Notes under the pieces: model-generated
Told to the model about the DNA's origin: nothing
What the model saw: only the letters and a program-made list of their open reading frames with translations
Databases searched by the model: none
Shown: positions 22,711-29,646 of the stretch, piece after piece
Position numbering within the stretch: position 1 is the stretch's first letter
Layout: the number at the start of each line of letters is the position of its first letter
Position numbers and translations under genes: made by a program
Assembly (NCBI GenBank): GCA_001508935.1
Contig: LGFQ01000006.1
Location: forward strand, 1-40,153
Length of the DNA stretch: 40,153 nucleotides
Direction of reading: 5' to 3'
Source of the DNA: Synergistales bacterium 54_24
GTDB lineage: Bacteria > Synergistota > Synergistia > Synergistales > Thermosynergistaceae

Positions 22711-23263
22711 CGCCGGCTTTCCAGCGGATCAATTTCTTGAACAACTGGAAAGAGGTTTTATCATCCCTTGGATTCTTGTCCGAGGGATGATTTTCTGGGA
22801 TGACGTTCCCTTGGGTATTTCTTTCGCCCGCTGATTGAATTGTCCCTTCCCCTTCGCTATTTCCCTTGTCGTGCGCACATTCTTGAGGTGGTGGTGGAGT
22901 CTTATTCACAACTGCGCAATCGTGCCTTAAAAGCCTTTCTATTTCCGCCCTTATTTCCTCCAACTGGCGACGGAGGTGCGCGTTTTCGTGTGAAAGGCGG
23001 TCGACCTCAGCCTCGGTTTTCTCTAAAGATGAGAGCAGTTTTGGTATGTCATCTTTGGCTGCTGCAATGAAGCGGCCGTCCGCCTCTCGCTGTTGGACCA
23101 CGTTCCCCTTTCGGCGGCCGTAGTCCCCGATCACTTCGCAGACAAAGAAATTCAAAGGGCTTTTCGATTTCATGGAGACTGCACGCCCCGAGAACTGCCA
23201 AGGGCCAGGGGTGGCAGATTCGTGGCGCCTCCGGATCTCTTCGCGCTCTTCTTTATTTAACAA
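22691..23263 (-). CDS. Phage-like orphan protein with ATPGPW motif and coiled coil
   Basis: A 190-residue protein. The N-terminal part has RRHESATPGPW and, later, READGRFIAAAKDDIPKLLSSLE, a pairing seen in many uncharacterised phage and prophage proteins. A coiled coil follows (SLEKTEAEVDRLSHENAHLRRQLEEIRAEIERLL, about residues 80-113), then a charged, probably disordered tail. The TTG start at 23263 is supported by GGAGGGGG about 5 nt upstream. A TATAAT lies at 23335-23340 on the minus strand without a clear -35. No other phage gene is near; function unknown. Confidence 0.75.
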   Translation of the reverse strand: MLNKEEREEIRRRHESATPGPWQFSGRAVSMKSKSPLNFFVCEVIGDYGRRKGNVVQQREADGRFIAAAKDDIPKLLSSLEKTEAEVDRLSHENAHLRRQLEEIRAEIERLLRHDCAVVNKTPPPPQECAHDKGNSEGEGTIQSAGERNTQGNVIPENHPSDKNPRDDKTSFQLFKKLIRWKAGANPSPR

Positions 23264-23564
23264 GGCTACCCCCTCCGCCTAAAGGATGAAAAACCGCACA
23301 TGCTTCTCGCTGCGCAAGCGAGGTTTACTTGACTATTATAGGCAAACCGTAGCTCTTTTGCGGCATGTGTCCGTTGTAAGGGCAGCTGCGTCTCTTAGAG
23401 ATGACCAAAAAGATCAAAGGCTAAAGCCAGGCGAATAGCGTTATTGTAGATGCAGATGAAATAGACCGAAGAGTTGAAAGTGCTAAAAGTAGGCGGCACA
23501 AGGAAGTCAAAAGAAGCGCAACAGAAGCTACGAAACATTTTGCTAAGGCTCAACAAGTTGCGTT
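23264..23564. other. Gene-free stretch with a possible coding remnant
   Basis: About 300 bp without a supported gene. On the plus strand 23425-23574 is open for 49 codons with protein-like content (VIVDADEIDRRVESAKSRR, then EATKHFAKAQQ) ending in TAA inside the following inverted repeat, but no start codon or ribosome site is visible and an in-frame TAA stands just before it at 23422. It may be a decayed gene end. Confidence 0.3.
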
Positions 23565-23625
23565 TTTGCCCTAAACCATTCGGAGGGAAGGGCGCATGCT
23601 TTTGTTCCGAATGGTTTAGGGCAAA
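23565..23625. repeat. Perfect 20-bp inverted repeat
   Basis: TTTGCCCTAAACCATTCGGA (23565-23584) is exactly repeated in inverted orientation at 23606-23625 around a 21-nt loop. It begins 8 bp after the stop of the minus-strand gene that ends at 23633, so it could stop or protect that transcript, but no U-run follows on either strand. No second copy was noticed in the window. Confidence 0.85.
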
Positions 23626-23632
23626 CCAAACC

Positions 23633-23905
23633 TTATTGTGAGTTGGACTCTGGGGTTTGGGATAGTTTTTTAAGGAGCTCCCTCAAATGCCCTTCTCTTT
23701 CTATTGGCTGCATTTTGAAGTGAGCGTTCAAAAACTCAAAGGCATCTACTCCGGCCATTTCAGTTAACTTGACGAATATGTCCGCGATCTCGTCGCTGTG
23801 CTTCTTCAAAAAGCGTTGTTTTGTCTTCTCCAGCTTTTGCTGGGTTTTCTGGATCACTTCCTCTATGGAGCTCCTTCTCCTTCTTTGCCTCATTTGATCG
23901 ATCAT
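23633..23905 (-). CDS. Small coiled-coil hypothetical protein
   Basis: A 90-residue protein: a very basic start (MIDQMRQRRRRSSIEE), a helical stretch with heptad-like spacing (VIQKTQQKLEKTKQRFLKKH), then DIFVKLTEMAGVDAFEFLNAHF and a C-terminal helix. No family recognised. AGGAGGG lies six nucleotides before the ATG, which favours this frame over an overlapping one. A TATAAT is present about 50 bp upstream on the minus strand. Confidence 0.65.
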   Translation of the reverse strand: MIDQMRQRRRRSSIEEVIQKTQQKLEKTKQRFLKKHSDEIADIFVKLTEMAGVDAFEFLNAHFKMQPIEREGHLRELLKKLSQTPESNSQ

Positions 23906-24211
23906 ATTTAACCCTCCTATTTTTTAAGATCTCAGGTGTTGCTGGATAATTATACACCTTTTCTTGTAAATTTCCATATCTATCCAAAGATAGACGGCGT
24001 AATGTAACTACGCGGCTAAAAAGAACACACTATCGTTATCGTAGAGTTAATCGTACCGGTTAACCTGTGGGCTAATATAAAGATGCAGTGTGCACAAGTG
24101 CTCGGTATTTTTGGGCGCCATGAGTAGGGCATAGAAGGCAACAGTAGTATAATTTTCGAAACGGGCCATGTTCGTCGTAAGCCTTTTAATATAGCTTTGG
24201 AGGTGGATGTA
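23906..24211. other. Divergent intergenic region before pepA
   Basis: About 300 bp between divergent genes. It holds a minus-strand TATAAT near 23950 and a plus-strand TATAAT at 24148-24153, each without a convincing -35, and two small palindromes (GCGTA/TACGC near 23998 and GTTAA/TTAAC near 24047). Nothing else was recognised. Confidence 0.4.
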
Positions 24212-25666
24212 ATGCGCGTAGAGTCTATGCCCCACGATTTAACCGGTTTTGAAGGAGAATCGCTGGGGCTTTTGCTGTTCGAGGGCGATCTCGACGGTAT
24301 CAGTTGTCTGGGGGATCTGGCGCCTGAGGTGCGCTCCAGGGTTGAACTTGAACGGTTCACCGGAAAGAAGGAAAGCCTTATTAAGGCCACATTCCCTGAC
24401 GGGCGCATCAAGCGCGTAATTTTGGTCGGCCTAGGAAAGAGGGAAAAAGCCACGCCCGATACCTTTCGTACAGGCGCAGCTTTAATCGTAAAAGAGGCAG
24501 CTAAATCGGGGGCAGCTTCTTTGGCTCTTGCAACGCCAACCGCGCCAGACGCCTTGATCTCCCAAGCCCTCACCGAGGGAGCGCTGCTCGGAAGCTACAG
24601 CTTTGACCGCTACAGATCGAAGAAGGATGAACCTGAGACCAAGATAGAACAAGTTTTGGTAGCAGGCGGAGACGAGGGAGCGTTGAACAGGGGTGCGCTT
24701 TTTGCCTGTGGTCAAAACTATGCCAGGGACTTGGCTAACGAGCCGGCCAACGTGGTCAACCCACTCACCTTTTCCGGCGAGGCTCAGAAGGTGGCAAAGG
24801 AAGTAGGACTCGAGTGCACCGTATATGACGAGAGCCACCTACAAGGGATGGGCATGAACGCTCTTTTGGCAGTCGGCAAGGGGTCCGCTATTCCTCCGAA
24901 ATTCGTTCATCTGGTGTATCGCCCAGCGGAAAAGACGGCGAAGCGGGTGGCTTTTGTCGGAAAGGGGATCACCTTCGACAGCGGCGGTTTGAATATAAAG
25001 ACCGATGAACACATGAGAGGGATGAAAGGAGACAAGATGGGCGCTTGCAACGTTTTGGCCGCCATGCGCACTATTGCCCACTTGCGCCCTCCTGTGGAAG
25101 TTCATGGCCTTGTAGGACTCGCTGAGAACATGCCCAGTGGAGATGCCTATAGGCCAGATGACGTGATCAAGGCATATAATGGCAAGACCATAGAAATAGG
25201 GAGCACCGATGCCGAAGGGCGCGTCACCATGGCTGATGTCTTGTCTTATGCTTCGAAACTAAAGCCAGATTACATCATAGATATGGCTACATTGACTGGG
25301 GCGTGCATAATCGCGTTGGGTGGATATATGGCTGGCCTCTTTTCAAACGACGAGGACTTTGCAAGAGACCTCCTTTCGGCGTCGTCTCGAAGCGGCGAGA
25401 GGGTGTGGCGCCTTCCGCTCGACGACGAGCGGTTGCGGAAGCATATCGATTCCCCCATAGCTGATGTGGCAAACGTAGGGGGACGCCCTGGCGGTGCCAT
25501 CACGGCGGCCATGTTCCTTCAGGAGTTCGTGGAGGAGGGCATACCTTGGGCGCACCTCGATGTTGCTGGTGTGGACAATTACAAGGAGCCGTTCGGATAT
25601 TATGCCAAAGGGGCTACGGGCTTCGGCGTTCGCCTATTTCTTGAGTGGCTCTATTCGATAATCTGA
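24212..25666 (+). CDS. pepA: Leucyl aminopeptidase (M17)
   Basis: A 484-residue cytosolic aminopeptidase with a two-metal centre. The C-terminal catalytic half has VGKGITFDSGGLNIK, MRGMKGDKMGA and STDAEGRV, supplying the expected Lys, Asp, Asp, Asp, Glu and Arg ligands and catalytic residues. The signature usually reads NTDAEGRL; here Ser replaces Asn and Val replaces Leu. The N-terminal macro-like domain is normal. The ATG at 24212 follows GGAGGTGG; an ATG-less extension to 24197 is not used. It is a single-gene unit closed by a strong terminator. Confidence 0.94.
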   Translation: MRVESMPHDLTGFEGESLGLLLFEGDLDGISCLGDLAPEVRSRVELERFTGKKESLIKATFPDGRIKRVILVGLGKREKATPDTFRTGAALIVKEAAKSGAASLALATPTAPDALISQALTEGALLGSYSFDRYRSKKDEPETKIEQVLVAGGDEGALNRGALFACGQNYARDLANEPANVVNPLTFSGEAQKVAKEVGLECTVYDESHLQGMGMNALLAVGKGSAIPPKFVHLVYRPAEKTAKRVAFVGKGITFDSGGLNIKTDEHMRGMKGDKMGACNVLAAMRTIAHLRPPVEVHGLVGLAENMPSGDAYRPDDVIKAYNGKTIEIGSTDAEGRVTMADVLSYASKLKPDYIIDMATLTGACIIALGGYMAGLFSNDEDFARDLLSASSRSGERVWRLPLDDERLRKHIDSPIADVANVGGRPGGAITAAMFLQEFVEEGIPWAHLDVAGVDNYKEPFGYYAKGATGFGVRLFLEWLYSII

Positions 25667-25706
25667 GGGATTTGAGGCGGGTTAAAATTTTAATAGTCTT
25701 TCGCGA

Positions 25707-25748
25707 AGCGGACGGGAGGTAGCAAAACCTCCCGTCCGCTGTTTTTTT
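25707..25748 (+). terminator. Rho-independent terminator of pepA
   Basis: AGCGGACGGGAGGT (25707-25720) pairs perfectly over 14 bp with 25727-25740 around the loop AGCAAA and is followed by G and seven T. It is the clearest intrinsic terminator in the window. Confidence 0.96.
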
Positions 25749-25763
25749 GTCGGCTCACGAGCA

Positions 25764-25792
25764 TTGACAAGCAAGGATGAGGTCGCTATGAT
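25764..25792 (+). promoter_or_regulatory. Strong promoter of the rpiR-like gene
   Basis: TTGACA (25764-25769), a 17-bp spacer and TATGAT (25787-25792). Transcription should start near 25799, inside the first of two operator-like repeats. Confidence 0.85.
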
Positions 25793-25797
25793 GTAGT

Positions 25798-25846
25798 TGC
25801 ATAATTTGCTGCATATATCCAAAATAGCTGCATATTATGCTGCAGA
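25798..25846 (+). promoter_or_regulatory. Tandem operator-like repeats, TGCA-N8-TGCA
   Basis: GCATAATTTGCTGCATA (25799-25815) and GCATATTATGCTGCAGA (25830-25846) agree at 14 of 17 positions and lie 31 bp apart, about three helical turns. Each repeat belongs to a TGCA-N8-TGCA dyad (25798-25813 and 25829-25844). They sit at the predicted transcription start and run up to the RpiR-family gene, so autoregulation by that protein is the natural inference. Confidence 0.7.
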
Positions 25847-25859
25847 AAGGCGGGATCGC

Positions 25860-26693
25860 GTGATTCAAAGGCTCATTCAAGAGAGGTTAGGTGACCTCCC
25901 TCCGGGCCAGGCTGAGGTGGCGCGCTTCATAGCACAAAATCCGCAGGAGGCGGCTTTCCTCACTGCTGCTCAGATAGGCCTTAGGGTGGGCGTGAGCGAA
26001 TCCACGGTCATTCGCTTGGCGATGGCCTTGGGCTATCCTGGTTTTCCCGAGATGAAGGCAGCCTTAGCCGGCCAGGTTAAAGATCAACTTTCTACGCTTG
26101 AGCGCCTGCATCGTTATGATGAAAGTTCGGTGGAGCCTTCTCTTCTGCGACGAGCGCTTAGAGAGGACATGAGCAACCTCTCCGGGGCCCTCTTATCGGT
26201 GGACGAGGAGGCGCTTGAAGCATTGGCCTCTGCCATCGTTCAGGCTAAAGAGACTTACATTCTGGGTTTACGGAGTGCCCATTCGCTTGCCTACTATCTC
26301 TGGTTTTACCTCTCTTGGTTTTTGCCTCACGTGCAGCTTTTGGAAAGGGAGACCATCTGGGAGAGGATAACGCAGGGAACGTCGGAAACGCTCTTTGTGG
26401 GAGTGAGCTTCCCTCGCTATACGCGCCTTACCGTCGAGGCCTTGGAGGCTGCAAGGGCGAAAGGGCTTTCCACCGCAGCTATAACCGATTCCTCGGTCAG
26501 CCCCTTGGCTGCTTACGCTCAAATCGTCCTCGCCATTCCATCTAAGCCCATTTCTTTCATAGATTCGTTTTCTGCTCCGATGAGCGTCTTAAACGCTCTC
26601 ATCCTCTGCGTAGTCGAAAAATGTAAGGATCATGCTGAGGAGCGCTTGGAAGAACTCGAACACATATGGCGAGAAAGGAAAATCTACCTGTAA
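25860..26693 (+). CDS. RpiR/MurR-family transcriptional regulator
   Basis: A 277-residue regulator with an N-terminal helix-turn-helix (FLTAAQIGLRVGVSESTVIRLAMALGYPGFPEMKAAL, residues 33-69) and a C-terminal SIS domain (about 130-260; TYILGLRSAHSLAYYLWFYL, SETLFVGVSFPRYTRLTVEALEAARAKGLSTAAITD). SIS domains usually sense phosphosugars, though some members of the family control amino-acid genes. The GTG at 25860 lies 8 nt behind AAAGGCGGG; a longer TTG-started frame from 25797 would translate through the operator repeats and is not preferred. It probably controls itself and the aminotransferase/CoA-transferase genes that follow on the same strand. Confidence 0.9.
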   Translation: MIQRLIQERLGDLPPGQAEVARFIAQNPQEAAFLTAAQIGLRVGVSESTVIRLAMALGYPGFPEMKAALAGQVKDQLSTLERLHRYDESSVEPSLLRRALREDMSNLSGALLSVDEEALEALASAIVQAKETYILGLRSAHSLAYYLWFYLSWFLPHVQLLERETIWERITQGTSETLFVGVSFPRYTRLTVEALEAARAKGLSTAAITDSSVSPLAAYAQIVLAIPSKPISFIDSFSAPMSVLNALILCVVEKCKDHAEERLEELEHIWRERKIYL

Positions 26694-26753
26694 ATAAAGC
26701 GAGAAAAAGGCTCTACCGATCTTGAGTCCGGGATTAAAAAGGAGGGCATGATT

Positions 26754-28109
26754 TTGGTCGCAAACGAAAATGGTCACGTTTTTCCGAGGGATTTTACTCA
26801 AGATTTGCCAATGGCGGTCAAGGCGAGCGGCATTTATATCTATGACGATCAGGGCAAGGAGTATATCGACGGTTGCAGCGGCGCACTCATATCGAATGTG
26901 GGACACTGCGTGCCGGAAGTGGTTGAGGCAATATGCGAGCAATTGCGCCGCTTGGAATTTGCCCATACCTCTCGCTGGAGGAACGAGGCCATAGAGCGGG
27001 CTGCCGCTCAAGTCGCAAGCCTTGCCCCCGTGGGAATGAGCCATGTTTGGTTCGTCTCGGGCGGGAGCGAGGCCGTGGAATCGGCGGTGAGGCTCGCCAG
27101 GAGCTTTTATCTTGAACGAGATGGAGGAAGGTCACAGAAGCACCTCATCATAGGCAGGTGGAACTCCTATCACGGAAGCACCATGGGGGCCGTGGCGGTG
27201 GGGGGCAATATCCCAAGGCGCAGAGCCTTTGTCCCTATGTTCATGGAACATCCAAAAATCGAGACCCATTATTGTTATCGTTGCCCCTTTTCTCTCGCCT
27301 ATCCATCATGTGGTTGTCTCTGTGCGAGAAAGCTCGAAGAGGCCATAAAGCGCATAGGCCCTCAATATGTAGCGGCGTTTTTAGCTGAACCGATCGTGGG
27401 CTCGACCGTGGGGGCGCTCCCTCCGCCCGACGAGTATTGGCCCATGGTGAGGGAAATCTGCGATCGCTACGACGTATTGTTAATAGCAGACGAGGTGATG
27501 ACGGGCTTCGGCAGGACGGGGGAAAACTTCGCCGTAGATCACTGGGGTGCGATCCCGGATGTTATAGCCTGTGCAAAGGGGATGGCGGCGGGTTACGTTC
27601 CCACCGGAGGGGTTATCGTAAAAGATGCCGTAGTGGAAGTAATAAAGAAGGGAAGCGGTGCCTTTCCCATGGCACATACTTATTGCGGCAATCCAGTGAG
27701 CGGCGTTGCCGTAGAGGCCGTGATCAAATACATAAAGGCCCACAACCTCGTGGAAAATGCGCGCCTCCAGGGAGAGCTTTTGGGGTCGCTGTTAAAGGAA
27801 CTGGAAGAGATTCCCATCGTGGGCGAGGTCCGCGGCAAAGGGCTCATGTGGGGGGTGGAGCTCGTGGCCGATAAAGCTACCAAGCGCCCATTCCCCAGAA
27901 AACTCAAGGCTTCTGGCGTCGTAACGCGTGAGTGCATGAGGCGCGGTTTTGTGGTCTATCGCGGTGGAGGCATGGCTGACGGCGTGGACGGCGACAACTT
28001 CATGGTGGCTCCTCCCCTAATAGTCGAGGAAGATGAGGTGCGTGAGATAACTTCCCGCCTGAAAGGTGCCCTTGAGGCCGCCTCGGAAGCTCTGCGTGTG
28101 GGCGTATAA
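26754..28109 (+). CDS. Class III (omega-type) aminotransferase
   Basis: A 451-residue PLP enzyme that moves an amino group, typically from an omega- or beta-amino acid, to a keto acid. Landmarks are SGGSEAVESAVRLAR, RWNSYHGSTMGAVAVGG, LLIADEVMTGFGRTG and the PLP lysine in DVIACAKGMAAGYVPTGG (about Lys275). A cysteine-rich stretch near residue 172-192 (HYCYRCP, YPSCGCLCA; five Cys) is unusual for the fold but occurs in some subfamilies. GGAGGG at 26741-26746 is 1 nt from the ATG at 26748 but 7 nt from the TTG at 26754, which is therefore preferred. Substrate unknown; the CoA-transferase neighbours suggest catabolism. Confidence 0.9.
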   Translation: MVANENGHVFPRDFTQDLPMAVKASGIYIYDDQGKEYIDGCSGALISNVGHCVPEVVEAICEQLRRLEFAHTSRWRNEAIERAAAQVASLAPVGMSHVWFVSGGSEAVESAVRLARSFYLERDGGRSQKHLIIGRWNSYHGSTMGAVAVGGNIPRRRAFVPMFMEHPKIETHYCYRCPFSLAYPSCGCLCARKLEEAIKRIGPQYVAAFLAEPIVGSTVGALPPPDEYWPMVREICDRYDVLLIADEVMTGFGRTGENFAVDHWGAIPDVIACAKGMAAGYVPTGGVIVKDAVVEVIKKGSGAFPMAHTYCGNPVSGVAVEAVIKYIKAHNLVENARLQGELLGSLLKELEEIPIVGEVRGKGLMWGVELVADKATKRPFPRKLKASGVVTRECMRRGFVVYRGGGMADGVDGDNFMVAPPLIVEEDEVREITSRLKGALEAASEALRVGV

Positions 28110-28154
28110 AGCGGATAGCGCTTTAAAAAATGGACGAAGGAGGTTGGTGTAGGC

Positions 28155-28844
28155 GTGCCGACGAAAGTGATAAAACCGGTAACCTCAGCCAAAGAAGCGG
28201 TTAGCGGCATCGAAGATGGAAGCAGCATTATGGTCGGAGGTTTTAACTATGGGGGTATTCCTTACACATTGATCGATGCCCTCGTGGAGAAGGGGGTAAA
28301 AGGCCTCACTCTTATATCCAACGACACCGCCTATGAAGATGTTGGACACGGCAAACTCGTATCGGGGGGGCAAGCGAAGAAGGTGATCGCCTCTCATGTG
28401 GGGTTAAACAAGGCTACAAGTCGTCTTTACAACGAGGGCAAGCTCGAACTGGAGCTGGTGCCCCAGGGGACGCTTGTGGAGCGGATCAGGGCCGGCGGTT
28501 TCGGCCTGGGCGGCTTTCTAACTCCTACGGGAGTGGGCACTGTGGTGGAGGAGAGGCATCAAGTTTTGGAGGTGGATGGCAAGAAATTCATCCTGGAGCT
28601 CCCGTTAAAGGCGGATTTCGCCCTGATCCGAGCCCATTATGCCGATCGAATGGGCAATCTCACGTATTTCGGCACCAATAGAAATTTCAACCCTATAATG
28701 GCCACGGCGGCTGACGTCGTTGTGGCCGAGGTGGATGCCGTAGTGGATGTAGGGTGCATCGATCCTAACGATGTGGTGACGCCCGGCATCCTCGTTGACA
28801 TCTTAGTGGTGAAAGGGGACTCGTACTATGCTGCCCGCACTTAA
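28155..28844 (+). CDS. 3-oxoacid-type CoA-transferase, subunit A
   Basis: A 229-residue alpha subunit of the AtoD/ScoA family: SGIEDGSSIMVGGFNYGGIPYTLIDAL, TLISNDTAYEDVGHGKLV, VIASHVGLNKAT, then GGFLTPTGVGTVVEE and the FGTNRNFNPIMATAADVVVAEV segment. With subunit B it moves CoA between short-chain acids. The GTG at 28155 is preceded by AAGGAGGT ten nucleotides upstream. It lies 45 bp after the aminotransferase gene and overlaps subunit B by 17 bp. The exact acid pair cannot be told from sequence. Confidence 0.92.
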   Translation: MPTKVIKPVTSAKEAVSGIEDGSSIMVGGFNYGGIPYTLIDALVEKGVKGLTLISNDTAYEDVGHGKLVSGGQAKKVIASHVGLNKATSRLYNEGKLELELVPQGTLVERIRAGGFGLGGFLTPTGVGTVVEERHQVLEVDGKKFILELPLKADFALIRAHYADRMGNLTYFGTNRNFNPIMATAADVVVAEVDAVVDVGCIDPNDVVTPGILVDILVVKGDSYYAART

Positions 28845-29505
28845 CGAAGAGGAGAAAAAGCGTCGCATCGCCAAAAGGGTTGCCTTGGAGTTCAGCGATG
28901 GCGACGTCGTGAATTTGGGCATAGGCATTCCTGCGCTGGTCTCAGATTATATCCCAGAGGGGGTCAGGGTCATCCTGCAGACAGAAAACGGCGTTGTTGG
29001 AGCCGGTCCCAAACCGGACGTAGAGGATTTGCGCTTTATAGGTGCAGGGGGAAGGTGTCTTTCCATTGCACCTGGCGGGTCATGCATAGCCAGCGACTTG
29101 AGCTTCGGCATCATCCGAGGAGGGCACTTGGATGCCACCGTCTTGGGAGCTTTACAGGTGGATTCCGAAGGAAATTTGGCTAACTGGATGGTGCCGGGTG
29201 GCCTCGTGGCTGGTATGGGTGGCGCTATGGATTTGGTCGTGGGCGCCAAAAAAGTAATTATAGCTACGACCCACACGACTAAGGATGGTCGTCCTAAGCT
29301 TGTTAAGAAATGCACGCTCCCACTTACGGCTGTGAGCGTCGTAGACGTGGTCGTGACGGAGCTCGCACTCTTTCGCTTCCGCGACGGAAAGATGATCTTA
29401 GAGGAAATGGCTCCTGGTGTTACGGTGGACGATATAAGGGCTTGTACCGAGGCCGATTTTGCAGCAGCGGAGCCCGTTCAAGTTATTAAAGGCGTAGCGC
29501 AATAA
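28828..29505 (+). CDS. 3-oxoacid-type CoA-transferase, subunit B
   Basis: A 225-residue beta subunit of the AtoA/ScoB family. VNLGIGIPALVSDYIPEGV and QTENGVVGAGP carry the catalytic glutamate (Glu53), which forms the covalent CoA thioester. SFGIIRGGHLDATVLGALQVD and GMGGAMDLVVGAKKVII are also typical. AAAGGGGA precedes the ATG, which overlaps the end of subunit A, so the two chains should be made in equal amounts. Confidence 0.94.
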   Translation: MLPALNEEEKKRRIAKRVALEFSDGDVVNLGIGIPALVSDYIPEGVRVILQTENGVVGAGPKPDVEDLRFIGAGGRCLSIAPGGSCIASDLSFGIIRGGHLDATVLGALQVDSEGNLANWMVPGGLVAGMGGAMDLVVGAKKVIIATTHTTKDGRPKLVKKCTLPLTAVSVVDVVVTELALFRFRDGKMILEEMAPGVTVDDIRACTEADFAAAEPVQVIKGVAQ

Positions 29506-29552
29506 GCTGCTTCGGGCGACGGCTCATCGTTTAGGCGAGGCAAGTCGCTCGC

Positions 29553-29643
29553 AAAAAAAGGAAGTGCTACGCAAGGTCTGCGATGGGCAAGCCGCATCGG
29601 TCACTTTGCGAGACGGCTTGCCCATATCGCATCAGCGACTTCC
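29553..29643 (-). terminator. Terminator of the MatC-like transporter gene
   Basis: On the minus strand a long interrupted stem begins four bases after the transporter stop: GGAAGT pairs with ACTTCC, an inner perfect 12-bp stem ATGGGCAAGCCG/CGGCTTGCCCAT (29583-29625) fills the core, and the closing arm is followed at once by seven U (29553-29559). This fits intrinsic termination of the leftward gene; the same hairpin may slow readthrough from the CoA-transferase genes. Confidence 0.75.
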
Positions 29644-29646
29644 CTT

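Noticed and set aside
23565-23625. The 20-bp inverted repeat as an intrinsic terminator
   Set aside because: Neither strand has a U-run after the stem, so it is listed as a repeat instead.
23760-23987. 75-codon frame overlapping the small coiled-coil gene
   Set aside because: The other frame has a good ribosome site and a coherent coiled-coil sequence; this one does not.
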